Assembly: GCA_947428835.1 (NCBI GenBank)
Contig: CANENE010000006.1
Location: 49,212 to 113,211 of the forward strand
DNA from: an uncultured bacterium
GTDB lineage: Bacteria > Cyanobacteriota > Vampirovibrionia > Gastranaerophilales > Gastranaerophilaceae
Direction of reading: 5' to 3'
Length of the DNA stretch: 64,000 nt
Shown piece by piece: positions 6,932-14,926 of this stretch. The translations under genes and the position numbers were made by a program. The notes beneath the pieces were generated by a model. That model did not search any database. It worked only from the letters and a program-made list of their open reading frames with translations, and had not been told where the DNA came from. Positions within the stretch are counted from its first letter, which is position 1; each line of letters begins with the position of its first letter.

Positions 6932-6933
6932 CG
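6900..6933 (+). repeat. Family A palindromic repeat, right half
   Basis: CCTGGTCAGACCCTGAAACG then AGTTCAGGGTGACG. It is the inverted partner of the left half and forms its own hairpin (ACCCTGAA/TTCAGGGT). Its TGA (6929-6931) is the stop codon of the GIY-YIG gene. Confidence 0.9.
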
Positions 6934-6957
6934 GTTATATAAATTTTTGTGAACAAC

Positions 6958-6992
6958 CGTCATTGCGAGGCACTTTAGTGCCGCGGCAATCC
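6958..6992 (+). repeat. Family B repeat
   Basis: CGTCATTGCGAGG ... CGGCAATCC with an internal hairpin GGCACT-TTA-GTGCC. It flanks the family A right half, as at 35741, 53131 and 63150. Confidence 0.85.
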
Positions 6993-7002
6993 AAGGCTCA
7001 AA

Positions 7003-7320
7003 TTATAAGCTTTCTATAAATTTACAAATATAAGATAAGTCTATGCTGTTGAGTGATTTTAGTTTTTTAATTATATAATCCAGTTTTTCAAAGTCATTAT
7101 TTGTCATGTTTGAATCAAATTTAAAGAAATATTCAGGTTCAACATTATAAAATTCACAAAGTTTTTCAAGTAAAGCCGGAGAAATAAAATGTAGTCCTCT
7201 TTCCACCTTGCTTATAGAATTTGGTGACATGTTGATTTTTTCTGCCAATAATTCTTGAGAAAGATTGCGTACTTCTCTTATAGTTCTCAGTCTTTTTCCT
7301 AAAAGTTTTTTGATATCCAT
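7003..7320 (-). CDS. Cro/C1-type HTH transcriptional regulator
   Basis: 105 residues. Residues 6-62 form an HTH_3 domain: LGKRLRTIREVRNLSQELLAEKI, then MSPNSISKVERGLHFISPALL and LEKLCEFYNVEPEYFF. The C-terminal 40 residues are helical and may dimerise. It resembles the regulators at 22663 and 63541 in length and layout. Palindromic TACATG motifs upstream (7382-7427) are candidate operators for autoregulation. The gene lies between repeat elements and has no obvious partner toxin, so it may be a stand-alone regulator or a remnant of a mobile element. Confidence 0.85.
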   Translation of the reverse strand: MDIKKLLGKRLRTIREVRNLSQELLAEKINMSPNSISKVERGLHFISPALLEKLCEFYNVEPEYFFKFDSNMTNNDFEKLDYIIKKLKSLNSIDLSYICKFIESL

Positions 7321-7381
7321 ATTCTAATAATGATGTTTTTTGAAAGTTTTTTCCACAACCTACTTGTACTAAAATTGTGAC

Positions 7382-7427
7382 CATGTATACTAATACATGT
7401 CTAAATTGTTATAAAATTAATACATGT
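7382..7427. promoter_or_regulatory. Candidate operators for the upstream HTH regulator
   Basis: CATGTAT-ACTA-ATACATG (7382-7399) is a perfect 7+7 palindrome. The sequence TAATACATGT occurs at 7391-7400 and again at 7418-7427, 27 bases apart. The sites lie 60-110 bases before the regulator gene. Confidence 0.5.
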
Positions 7428-7493
7428 TAGTAATAATTATAACTGTAAATTAGTTAAAAACGTCAAAACCTTATTATTAGACACCTTGGAGCT

Positions 7494-7591
7494 GGATTGC
7501 TTCGTCATTTTATTCCTCGCAATGACATATGTGCGCTTTGATGTAAATAACCGTCATTGCGAGGAGAACGAAGTTAGATGCGGCACAATCC
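7494..7591. repeat. Pair of inverted family B repeats
   Basis: GGATTGCTTCGTC ... CCTCGCAATGAC (7494-7526) faces GTCATTGCGAGGAGAACGAA ... CACAATCC (7553-7591). The pair could fold into one large cruciform. Confidence 0.8.
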
Positions 7592-7597
7592 AGAGTA

Positions 7598-7813
7598 TTA
7601 TATTTCTATCTCCATAAAACTAACGCAAACTTTGCATAGATTTTCTTGTACACAATTAAGAACAGGTATCATTTCATATGTTCCTTCTTCATCTCCATAG
7701 TGGCTTAGAAAATATTCTTTAATTAAAACAACTAATGTATGAGCAAGTTCTATATCGTATTGTGCTTTTTTAAATTCTTCTACCTTAAGACATTTCTTTT
7801 CTTCTTCCTGCAT
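7598..7813 (-). CDS. Small hypothetical protein
   Basis: 71 residues, acidic N-terminus (MQEEEKKCLKVEEFKKAQ), a central amphipathic helix (IELAHTLVVLIKEYFLSHYG) and cysteines at positions 8, 54, 60 and 63. The start has AAGGAAAA upstream. No membrane segment and no recognised family. It lies among repeats in a region that looks accessory. It could be a small regulator or an accessory-element protein. Confidence 0.5.
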   Translation of the reverse strand: MQEEEKKCLKVEEFKKAQYDIELAHTLVVLIKEYFLSHYGDEEGTYEMIPVLNCVQENLCKVCVSFMEIEI

Positions 7814-7934
7814 AAAATTTTCCTTATTTGTATTAAAAATATTATTACATTTTTTTATTTTTCTCTACCACCTATGTGGAAGTATATAAAAAGACTATCC
7901 TAAAATAGCAGAAAAAAGTTTGTCATTTAATTTG

Positions 7935-8120
7935 ATGGCGATAAAAGTCATATTTGTAATGTTAAAAGAAGCAAATATTGATAAGTCCCAATATATGGAA
8001 TATATAAATAGAATTATCAAAATTGCAAATATTAGCCAAGAAACCTTGAAAGAAAAAGCAAAAGCAAATGCAAAGAAAGGAAGAAAAAAGGAGATTAAAG
8101 AGGAAGAAAAGGAGGAATAA
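7935..8120 (+). CDS. Small Lys/Glu-rich hypothetical protein (doubtful)
   Basis: About 61 residues from the ATG at 7935 (TTG at 7920 is possible). MAIKVIFVMLKEANIDKSQY is followed by a helical segment and a Lys/Glu-only tail (KKGRKKEIKEEEKEE). No clear ribosome-binding site. The reading frame is plausible by composition but there is no supporting context, and it sits between repeats. Confidence 0.3.
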   Translation: MAIKVIFVMLKEANIDKSQYMEYINRIIKIANISQETLKEKAKANAKKGRKKEIKEEEKEE

Positions 8121-8159
8121 CGGCTAGTATTATTATAGACCGATATAGATTTTGGAGGT

Positions 8160-8326
8160 GGATTGCCACGGTCACTGACGTTCCCTCGCAATGTCGTATT
8201 GTAACAACAATGCCCACAATACGCCAAAGTGAACATGTTTGCGCATCTGAGGTGCTGGGGTGTGATGATGGATTTTATGTCTTATCACAAGCCTGATTAG
8301 ACCCTGAAACGAGTTCAAAAGTGACG
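8160..8326 (+). repeat. Composite repeat: inverted family B then degenerate family A
   Basis: GGATTGCCACGGTC ... CCTCGCAATGTC (8160-8195) is family B inverted. Family A follows: left half ACGCCAAAGTGAACATGTTT (8221-8263) and right half GCCTGATTAGACCCTGAAAC (8291-8326). The flank after the right half is identical to that after the GIY-YIG gene over GTGACGGTTATATAAATTTT, so the two copies share origin. The rest of the 8121-8432 gap holds no other feature I can support. Confidence 0.8.
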
Positions 8327-8432
8327 GTTATATAAATTTTTGTGAACAATCAATCGTTATTGCAAAAGGCAAGAATTATATTACACAAACTAAGGTTGAA
8401 TTTTTCAAAAAAATGATTAAAAATAAAAAGTT

Positions 8433-8906
8433 ATGAAAAAATTCCTGTTTATAATTATAGCCTTATTATGTTTGAATGTTTATGCCCAAGCCCTAAAAGG
8501 CGGTGTTAATTATGACTACATACCAAAAGGCTTTTTTGGAAGCTGGGGTGTAATTTCAAAACTAAACAGCACAAATAACCCCATACTATTCAACAAAGAA
8601 AGCAGAGACATTTGGACACTGACAGGTTATGGTAACAAATTAATTCTTCAAAATACCCAAAGCGGTGCAATAAGTGAGATTTTAATTCAAGATAGAAGTT
8701 TAGATAATAAAACCTTAAAATTCACAAGAAAAAAAGTCGTTAAAGAAAACAACGGAAAAACCGTCTATACAGAAATTGTAAGCTTTGTTTTATCGGGCAG
8801 AAATTTTTCAGGCACCGATGATTTTATCGTTGAAAAATATGAAAACAATAAGCTCATTTCAAAAAACAGCGCAAACTACCGCGTGGCAGGAGTTAAGATA
8901 AAATAA
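8433..8906 (+). CDS. Exported hypothetical protein
   Basis: 157 residues with an N-terminal signal peptide (MKKFLFIIIALLCLNVYAQA, cleavage likely after VYA or AQA). The mature part is beta-rich: FFGSWGVISKLNST ... DIWTLTGYGNKLILQNTQSG and later SEILIQDRSL, consistent with a small lipocalin-like barrel. It ends almost against the convergent gene at 8909. No lipobox Cys is present, so it is probably soluble periplasmic. I do not recognise a family with certainty. Confidence 0.7.
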   Translation: MKKFLFIIIALLCLNVYAQALKGGVNYDYIPKGFFGSWGVISKLNSTNNPILFNKESRDIWTLTGYGNKLILQNTQSGAISEILIQDRSLDNKTLKFTRKKVVKENNGKTVYTEIVSFVLSGRNFSGTDDFIVEKYENNKLISKNSANYRVAGVKIK

Positions 8907-8908
8907 TA

Positions 8909-9616
8909 TTATAAGCTGTTATTCGGTATTGCAAGGTTTCCGCTCACCCTTAAGATAAGGGGTTGTCCTTGTTTAGCTTTATAATGAAGCCCCGGGGATA
9001 CAATACCTGTAACAAGTCCGACACCGCCTCCGATTGAGCCTCCTACAATAAGGCCTGTAACAGTGTTTCCTGCTGCAGTACCGATTGCAGCTCCGATTCC
9101 GGAACCTGCTGCACCAATTGAAAGAGTGTAGGCTGCAATTTTTCCTGCTGTTGCCCTTGCACCTTTTTGAAGAAATCTCTTTTTGCCTGCGATAGATAAC
9201 GCTACAGGAACCTTTTCGCCATCAGGCATAAGTATGCTTATAAATTCTAAAAATACTTTTGCATTCTTTGAAAACCATTCAGGGTCTTGCAATTCACTTA
9301 TTCTTGCAACCAAAGAGGCTTCTTTTGGAATAAGCATAGTGCCTTCTGAAGTCATTATATCGTGATCAAAAGTGAACTGTATATAATCGCCGTGTTTATA
9401 ATATTTTGAATTGAAATTTTGTGCAAAATTTACAACAAGATAATTTCCTCTTTGGATGATACTTCCATATGGCGTAACATTTACAAGGTTATTTCTTTGC
9501 TGCTTATTGATTTCTAAATGCTCTATCTGACCTTGATAGCAAAGAGCTGATGCGGATAAAAATCCGCTCATTATACACAAAGATACAAATTTCTTTAACA
9601 TAGCAACCTTCTTCAT
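8909..9616 (-). CDS. Exported glycine-zipper protein
   Basis: 235 residues. A signal peptide (LKKFVSLCIMSGFLSASALC) is followed by a beta-rich domain with GDYIQFTFDHDI and LIPKEASLVARISEL. A Gly/Ala-rich stretch near residues 165-210 (IGAAGSGIGAAIGTAAGNTV, then GLIVGGSIGGGVGLVTG) is a glycine-zipper membrane segment. The first ATG (9616) overlaps the stop of the upstream gene as ATGA, which supports coupling. A second ATG at 9601 starts the signal peptide directly. Likely an outer-membrane or periplasmic protein of unknown role. Confidence 0.7.
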   Translation of the reverse strand: MKKVAMLKKFVSLCIMSGFLSASALCYQGQIEHLEINKQQRNNLVNVTPYGSIIQRGNYLVVNFAQNFNSKYYKHGDYIQFTFDHDIMTSEGTMLIPKEASLVARISELQDPEWFSKNAKVFLEFISILMPDGEKVPVALSIAGKKRFLQKGARATAGKIAAYTLSIGAAGSGIGAAIGTAAGNTVTGLIVGGSIGGGVGLVTGIVSPGLHYKAKQGQPLILRVSGNLAIPNNSL

Positions 9617-9942
9617 ACTGCAGTAAGCTTTCTTTTAATTAATTCCCTCTTATTATTTAAAAAATCATGTTTATTCAAAAAAGATTTTAAAAAACCGTTT
9701 TTAAGGATGATAATGAGATAACACATAACTTCATTGTTTAAATTAAACAATGAAAACCTGTTGTTTAAAAGACAGTTTATAAATTTTTTTGATTTTATAG
9801 TCTTAACCCTTTTCATATCAAGCCCTACTCTTTTATTTTGTTCTATATTTTTAATAATTTCAAGGCTTAATGCGTCATCTATTACCTCATTTAATATAGT
9901 TAAGATGATTTCTTTCTTATATATTAACTTATAAATTTCCAT
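9613..9942 (-). CDS. Small hypothetical protein, possibly STAS-like
   Basis: 109 residues. The alternation of strands and helices, including KRVGLDMKRVKTIKSKKFIN (strand, turn, helix) and NLNNEVMCYLIIILKNGF, resembles anti-sigma-factor antagonist STAS domains, but the Asp-Ser phospho-site motif is not clear, so this is only a suggestion. AAGGATGA lies upstream of the ATG. Translationally coupled (ATGA) to the exported glycine-zipper gene. Confidence 0.6.
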   Translation of the reverse strand: MEIYKLIYKKEIILTILNEVIDDALSLEIIKNIEQNKRVGLDMKRVKTIKSKKFINCLLNNRFSLFNLNNEVMCYLIIILKNGFLKSFLNKHDFLNNKRELIKRKLTAV

Positions 9943-10066
9943 TGTCTATCATCCTTAATAACATCTTAAACTGTGGATTTTGGTTTTTTAATCATTAAAA
10001 AGAATGAAGTTTCTATAACTTTTGTATAATTTATGTTAATATAAACTAAAAAAGAGTGAAGAGAAT

Positions 10067-11431
10067 ATGAATATTTTAAGTATTTTAACAAACTTTATTA
10101 AAAATTCAAAAAAAGAAGTAAATAAAGTGAGCTATAATTTTAATAATCTGCCCGATGGTGTCTTTACGCTCGAATTAGACGGGAAAATTATTGACGTTAA
10201 TGATAAAGCGCTAGAGATGTACAATGCAACACGTTTTAATATCTTAGGCAGATATTTTTCAGAATTTGTTGAAGGCGGAAGTGCAATTTTAAATAAAGCA
10301 ATTGAAAATAATTGCGCCATTTGCGCTAAAGCAAAATTTGAAGACATAAGTGAAAATAAACCCAAAGAAGATAAATACTTTGAATTTTCTGCTTCAAAAA
10401 GCCCTGAGACCCAAAAAGCCTTTGTTATCGTCAGAGATGTAACAAATGCCCATAAGGAGCAAAATATAATTAATGAAAAATACACAGTCGCTAAAAAAAT
10501 TATAGATGGCAAAAACGATTTTCTAATCGCTTCATCAGGAACAATTTTATCTACTCTTGTTTCAATTTCCGGGTTTTCAAGAGCTCTTTTAGATGGAATG
10601 GGAGGCCCTTTAAGCGACAAACAAAACAAATATCTAAATATAATCAATTCAAGCTCTAAAGATTTAAACTATGACTTAGAAAAGCTTTTCGCCTTATTTA
10701 AGCTTGAATCAAGACAGACAAAATACAATTTTAAAGTTTTTGATTTAATTAGTATGATTAAATCAATTGAAAGAGTCTATCAAAAAGACATCAAAGATAA
10801 AAATCTCCAGTTTTCGCTTGACTATGAAAGTCTTTATAGAAGAGATTGCTATTTAGATGGCGAAATTATTGAATATATCTTAAGATGCATTATGGATATT
10901 TTCCTTCGCTTTGGCGAAATGGGAGCTTGTTCTTTTAATATCGGGCATCCTCCTATAGAGTTTCTTAAAACAAAAGATTTTGAATCAAAAGAAGATGTAG
11001 ATTTAGACAACCTCAATGAAGCAAGAATAAGACAAATCACAGAAAACTATGCTCTTTTTGAAGCGAAGCTTCAGGATTTGGTTTTTGCACCCGAAGAGCT
11101 TGAAAATATCTTTGATTCATACTACAAAGGTCAAACCAAGCGCCCAATCGGACTTAAGGCTACTTTAAATCTTTTAAAACAATACATAACCGATTTCAAA
11201 GGCGATATTTGGATATATTCAAAATCAGGTTTTGGAACGATGATTACTTTTGTGCTCCCGCTGACTCCCATAGAAGAAGCTAAAAAAGAACCGCAAACTA
11301 CTCTTAAACTTAATGAAGATGCACTTGTCGGGCTTGATACATTATATAGTGAAACCAATCCGAATATTATTCAAATAGAAAATGAATTAACTGAAAAAAT
11401 CGAAAAAAGCGGCGAAAAAGGCGAATTTTAA
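10067..11431 (+). CDS. Histidine-kinase-like protein lacking the phosphoacceptor histidine
   Basis: 454 residues with no membrane segment. A PAS domain occupies about residues 25-125 (LPDGVFTLELDGKIIDVND, then VIVRDVTNAHKEQN). A HisKA-like dimerisation region follows, but where a kinase has SHELRTP the sequence reads SGTILST (around residue 157), so the histidine is absent. The ATPase-like part has recognisable end pieces (LENIFDSYYKG and SKSGFGTMITFVLPL), while the N-box Asn and the DxGxG box are missing. It is therefore a pseudokinase, perhaps a PAS-sensing scaffold. The stop overlaps the start of the ABC ATPase (TAATG), so the two are cotranslated. Confidence 0.8.
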   Translation: MNILSILTNFIKNSKKEVNKVSYNFNNLPDGVFTLELDGKIIDVNDKALEMYNATRFNILGRYFSEFVEGGSAILNKAIENNCAICAKAKFEDISENKPKEDKYFEFSASKSPETQKAFVIVRDVTNAHKEQNIINEKYTVAKKIIDGKNDFLIASSGTILSTLVSISGFSRALLDGMGGPLSDKQNKYLNIINSSSKDLNYDLEKLFALFKLESRQTKYNFKVFDLISMIKSIERVYQKDIKDKNLQFSLDYESLYRRDCYLDGEIIEYILRCIMDIFLRFGEMGACSFNIGHPPIEFLKTKDFESKEDVDLDNLNEARIRQITENYALFEAKLQDLVFAPEELENIFDSYYKGQTKRPIGLKATLNLLKQYITDFKGDIWIYSKSGFGTMITFVLPLTPIEEAKKEPQTTLKLNEDALVGLDTLYSETNPNIIQIENELTEKIEKSGEKGEF

Positions 11432-12525
11432 TGGCAAAAGTAGTCTTAAAGAATATTTCAAAAAGCTTTGACAAAAAAGAAATTTTAAAAAATATCAATC
11501 TTGAAATAAAAGACGGTGAATTTATCGTTTTAGTCGGAGCATCAGGCTGCGGCAAATCAACACTTTTAAGAATGATTGCAGGTTTAGAAAGACAAGACAA
11601 AGGTTCTATCATTATAGAAAATACCGTTGTTGATAATGTTCACCCTAAAGATAGAGACATTGCAATGGTTTTTCAAAGCTATGCTCTTTATCCCCATTTA
11701 AATGTCAAAGACAATATTGGTTTGGGTCTTAAAGTAAGACGTGTTGCAAAATGCGAAATTGAAAAAAGAACCAAAATTGCCTGCGAAATTTTAAAGCTCG
11801 AAGATAAACTTGAAGCAAGACCAAAAGAACTTTCAGGCGGACAAAGGCAAAGAGTGGCATTGGCTCGGGCAATTGTTAGAGAACCAAAGGTATTTTTGAT
11901 GGATGAACCTTTGTCTAATTTAGATGCCAAGCTTCGAAGCGAAATGCGCTCCGTTATTAAAAAATTACATAAAAGACTTAAAACAACTTTTATATATGTA
12001 ACCCACGACCAAACAGAAGCGCTTACCATGGGAGATAGAATTGTTGTTTTAAATGATGGAAATATAGAACAAATTGATACCGCTAAAAATATCTACCAAA
12101 ATCCTGCTAACACTTTTGTTGCCCAATTTATGGGAACAAATCCGATGAATATAATTGAAGCAAATATATCTGACGGTTTTTTGACATTTGGAAATGTGTC
12201 TTTTTCTACTAAGATGCTGAAATATGAGCTTGATGATTATAATAATAAAAGCGTTTTATTGGGTATAAGAGGCGAAAACATAATTGCTAAAGATAACCCG
12301 AATTATTATCTTGGCATGATTAAATTTACCGCAAAAGTCAATTTTGAAGAAAATTTGGGTTCTTTTAAAAATATTTATTTTAATATAGGCGACAAAGAGT
12401 TCTGCGCAAATGTCGGAAGCGACACCCAAATTGAAGATACTATAGATTTTTCAATAAATCCTAATAATATTTATCTTTTTGATGCAGAAACCAAAAAACC
12501 CATAGCGAAAATCGAAGCCAATTAG
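11431..12525 (+). CDS. ABC transporter ATPase, sugar-uptake (MalK/UgpC/MsmX) type
   Basis: 364 residues. Walker A GASGCGKST (about 36-44), Q-loop in MVFQSYALYPHL, signature LSGGQRQRVALARAI, Walker B VFLMDEP, D-loop SNLDAKLR and H-loop YVTHDQTEA are all intact. The C-terminal third is a TOBE-type regulatory domain (FVAQFMGTNPMN, LGIRGENI) characteristic of carbohydrate-importer ATPases. No permease or binding-protein gene is nearby, so it probably serves importers encoded elsewhere, as MsmX does. It is coupled to a PAS pseudokinase, suggesting regulated sugar uptake. Converges on leuA with a 4-base overlap. Confidence 0.93.
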   Translation: MAKVVLKNISKSFDKKEILKNINLEIKDGEFIVLVGASGCGKSTLLRMIAGLERQDKGSIIIENTVVDNVHPKDRDIAMVFQSYALYPHLNVKDNIGLGLKVRRVAKCEIEKRTKIACEILKLEDKLEARPKELSGGQRQRVALARAIVREPKVFLMDEPLSNLDAKLRSEMRSVIKKLHKRLKTTFIYVTHDQTEALTMGDRIVVLNDGNIEQIDTAKNIYQNPANTFVAQFMGTNPMNIIEANISDGFLTFGNVSFSTKMLKYELDDYNNKSVLLGIRGENIIAKDNPNYYLGMIKFTAKVNFEENLGSFKNIYFNIGDKEFCANVGSDTQIEDTIDFSINPNNIYLFDAETKKPIAKIEAN

Positions 12526-14063
12526 TTTTTATAAATTTGATTTAGTGCGTTGAATATCGCTTTAACGTTCGCACTTGCAGTAGATGAATCTATCGCTCTT
12601 CCTATGATTTCATTATTATTGTTATCGAGCATAGATATCATACTCATAGCTCGAGCTGAAGATCCCAGTTCATCACCATCTAGAGAATATTGCTTATAAT
12701 ATGAAAGCCTTGTTTCAAATCCCAATTGCTTTAAACCATTCAAGCAGGCATCCAGGGGTCCGTTTCCCTGTCCTATAACTTCTTTTCTTTCGCCTTTAAA
12801 ATTAAAGAACAAATCAAAAACATTTTTTTCGATAGGTTTAAATGCCACAAATTCAAAAGCACCTTTAATTGTACAGATATTATCGAAATACAGCTGCAAG
12901 ACCTCTTTTGGATTTAATTCACCTTTGCTTTCAGCAAGCTGCTTTGCAAAAGGAGTAAGGTAAACAGATTCTTGTATTGTAATCGGGTATTTAAGAGCCT
13001 TAATAATATCATATATGGCGGTTTTTCCTGATTGAGAAGTAAAGCCTATGGTTTCATCTCCGCCTCTTCCGATTAAGTCAGGATTAATCGGCCTATAGGC
13101 GCCAAATTCCATATCTTTCGTTTTAATAGCGCCATCCTGGTGAATGCCGCTTCTGTGCGCAAGGGCTTCAGGGCCTATTAAGGGAGCTTTTTCATAGATT
13201 TTTACTTTTGACATCTGTGAAATCGTCAAAGCCGTTTCATAGATTTTATCAAGATTAATCCCTGTATCAATTCCGCAATTATGAAGTGCTACTGCAACCT
13301 GATTAAAATCCGTGTTACCTGCACGCTCTCCAAGACCATTCAGGCAGCATTCGAGCTGTCTTGCGCCTTTAAAATATCCCTCAACAGTTGTTGCTGTCGC
13401 CATTCCAAGGTCATTGTGGTTATGAAGAGAAATAACTACATAATCAGGCAGGCTTTTTTTGACCTTTTCAACAAGCTCAAGAAATTTAAAAGGGCGATAT
13501 CTTTCAACCGTGTTTGGAAGATTGATTGTTGCTGCCCCTTTATTTACAATTTCTTTTAATACATCAATTACAAAATCAATGTTGCTTGCGCAATCTCCGA
13601 AATGCTCTACTGAAAATTGAATATCTCCTTGTTTGTTGAGTTTTTTTAGTTCCTCTGACGCGTATTCAACAGTATCAATTGCGAGTCTTGCAACATCATC
13701 AGGCTTTTTATTTAACACATATTCCATATGAAAAGGAGACAATGTAATAAATGTATGAATTCTTGGATATTTTGCATTTTTAACTGCAGCAAGTGCCTTA
13801 TCTATATCTGATTTATTGCATCTTGCAAGAACGGAAACCCTTGTATCGCCTGCAATATCTGCCAGTTTTGAGCAGCTTTCAAAATCCATAGACGAAGATG
13901 CCGGAAAACCGATTTCAACAGCGGGGATATTTAATTCTTTTATTTTTTCAAAAATAAAGAGCTTTTCTTTTAAATCCCATGGTTTTTTAAGAGACTGGTT
14001 GCCGTCTCTAAGTGTAATATCGTAGAAAAACGGCTTATCATTTTTATTTTGGCTTCTTTGCAT
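12522..14063 (-). CDS. leuA: 2-isopropylmalate synthase
   Basis: First committed step of leucine synthesis: condenses 2-oxoisovalerate with acetyl-CoA. 513 residues. The TIM-barrel catalytic domain opens with YDITLRDGNQSLKKPW (R-D of the HMGL active site), followed by EIGFPASSSMDFE, ISLHNHNDLGMA with the metal-binding HxH, and CLNGLGERAGNTD. The C-terminal ~110 residues are the LeuA allosteric domain (GNGPLDACLNGLK and SSARAMSMI), so leucine feedback is expected. The sequence style (FYDITLRDGNQ, FPASSSMDFESC) resembles the LeuA type found in actinobacteria and some proteobacteria. The gene stands alone, without leuBCD. Confidence 0.9.
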   Translation of the reverse strand: MQRSQNKNDKPFFYDITLRDGNQSLKKPWDLKEKLFIFEKIKELNIPAVEIGFPASSSMDFESCSKLADIAGDTRVSVLARCNKSDIDKALAAVKNAKYPRIHTFITLSPFHMEYVLNKKPDDVARLAIDTVEYASEELKKLNKQGDIQFSVEHFGDCASNIDFVIDVLKEIVNKGAATINLPNTVERYRPFKFLELVEKVKKSLPDYVVISLHNHNDLGMATATTVEGYFKGARQLECCLNGLGERAGNTDFNQVAVALHNCGIDTGINLDKIYETALTISQMSKVKIYEKAPLIGPEALAHRSGIHQDGAIKTKDMEFGAYRPINPDLIGRGGDETIGFTSQSGKTAIYDIIKALKYPITIQESVYLTPFAKQLAESKGELNPKEVLQLYFDNICTIKGAFEFVAFKPIEKNVFDLFFNFKGERKEVIGQGNGPLDACLNGLKQLGFETRLSYYKQYSLDGDELGSSARAMSMISMLDNNNNEIIGRAIDSSTASANVKAIFNALNQIYKN

Positions 14064-14242
14064 AATCTTAATATCCTAAATATGGTTGCTGCGCAAATTT
14101 TTTGCTATAATAAATCTTAGTCGAAAAGTTTTAAACATACAATTGAAGAAAAGCTTTTTGTAAAAAAATGTAAAAGCTACAATAAAAATAGGCAATATTT
14201 TTTATTTAGTGCCATTAAATGACTTGGGTTAGAACAAATTAT

Positions 14243-14926
14243 ATGAAAATAAATTCACTAAATTCAACAAATTCAATTAATGCGCAAGCAAAACAACCAA
14301 ATTTTAACGGAAAATTAGCAAATCAAGCTGTTAATTTTATCTCCAAGCATCCTATGTTTGTAACAGGGCTTGCAGGTTCTTCGGTTATTGCGCAAAAAAT
14401 TGTTATGTCCGGTTCCGAAGCCACGATTGGTCCTTTAATGGATATAGCTATCGGAAAAGGCATAACTAAAATTACAAACGAACAAGATGATAGAACCAAC
14501 CAAAGTTCAAAAATTCAAGCAATAAGAACTTGCTCTCAATCAGTGGGTGGAACAATAACCGGTGTCTTGATAAGAGCTGCGTGTATTTTTGGCTCAACTG
14601 CTCTTTTAATGAAAGCAGGTCAAAAAGCAGGAGGCAAAATAGCAGAAATTATAAACCCAACTAAAATATCTAAAGCAGTAGACGAATACCATTATGTAAA
14701 AAATGCTGAAAATTGGGGCAAAACTGTAGGCGGCGCGCTTGCAATTGCTGTTATGATGTTTACCAATTTTGTTATTGATGCTCCTTTTATTAATGCAATT
14801 AATAAGAAAATGACATCTTTTATTGATGGTTTAGCTAAAGATAAATCTAAAACTATCCAAGCACCCGAAAAAGCTGAAACAAGCAAAGATACAAAACAAG
14901 AAAGTAAGGAGGGAATAAATGGCTGA
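14243..14926 (+). CDS. Lineage-specific membrane protein
   Basis: About 227 residues from the ATG at 14243 (MKINSLNSTNSINAQ, like the MRIN start at 16839). An ATG at 14219 would add MTWVRTNY. After a polar N-terminus with NFNGKLANQ, hydrophobic segments lie near residues 40-60, 108-130 (IRAACIFGSTALLMKA) and 163-185 (TVGGALAIAVMMFTNFVIDA). The C-terminal tail is charged. The stop overlaps the next gene's start by eight bases, and that gene has a strong Shine-Dalgarno sequence inside this one. Function not recognised; part of a set of similar proteins in this window. Confidence 0.7.
   Translation: MKINSLNSTNSINAQAKQPNFNGKLANQAVNFISKHPMFVTGLAGSSVIAQKIVMSGSEATIGPLMDIAIGKGITKITNEQDDRTNQSSKIQAIRTCSQSVGGTITGVLIRAACIFGSTALLMKAGQKAGGKIAEIINPTKISKAVDEYHYVKNAENWGKTVGGALAIAVMMFTNFVIDAPFINAINKKMTSFIDGLAKDKSKTIQAPEKAETSKDTKQESKEGING

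Noticed and set aside
7494..7591. CRISPR-like array
   Set aside because: Palindromic units are in inverted pairs with irregular spacing and no unique equal-length spacers.
7895..8236. 113-codon minus strand frame
   Set aside because: Opposite the small + strand frame and through a family B repeat; low-complexity Phe/Ser translation of a Lys/Glu-rich stretch.
14101..14200. Small RNA after TGCTATAAT with an AGCTTTT/AAAAGCT inverted repeat
   Set aside because: The box may simply be the promoter for the gene at 14243; the hairpin is A/T-rich with a long loop and no other support.
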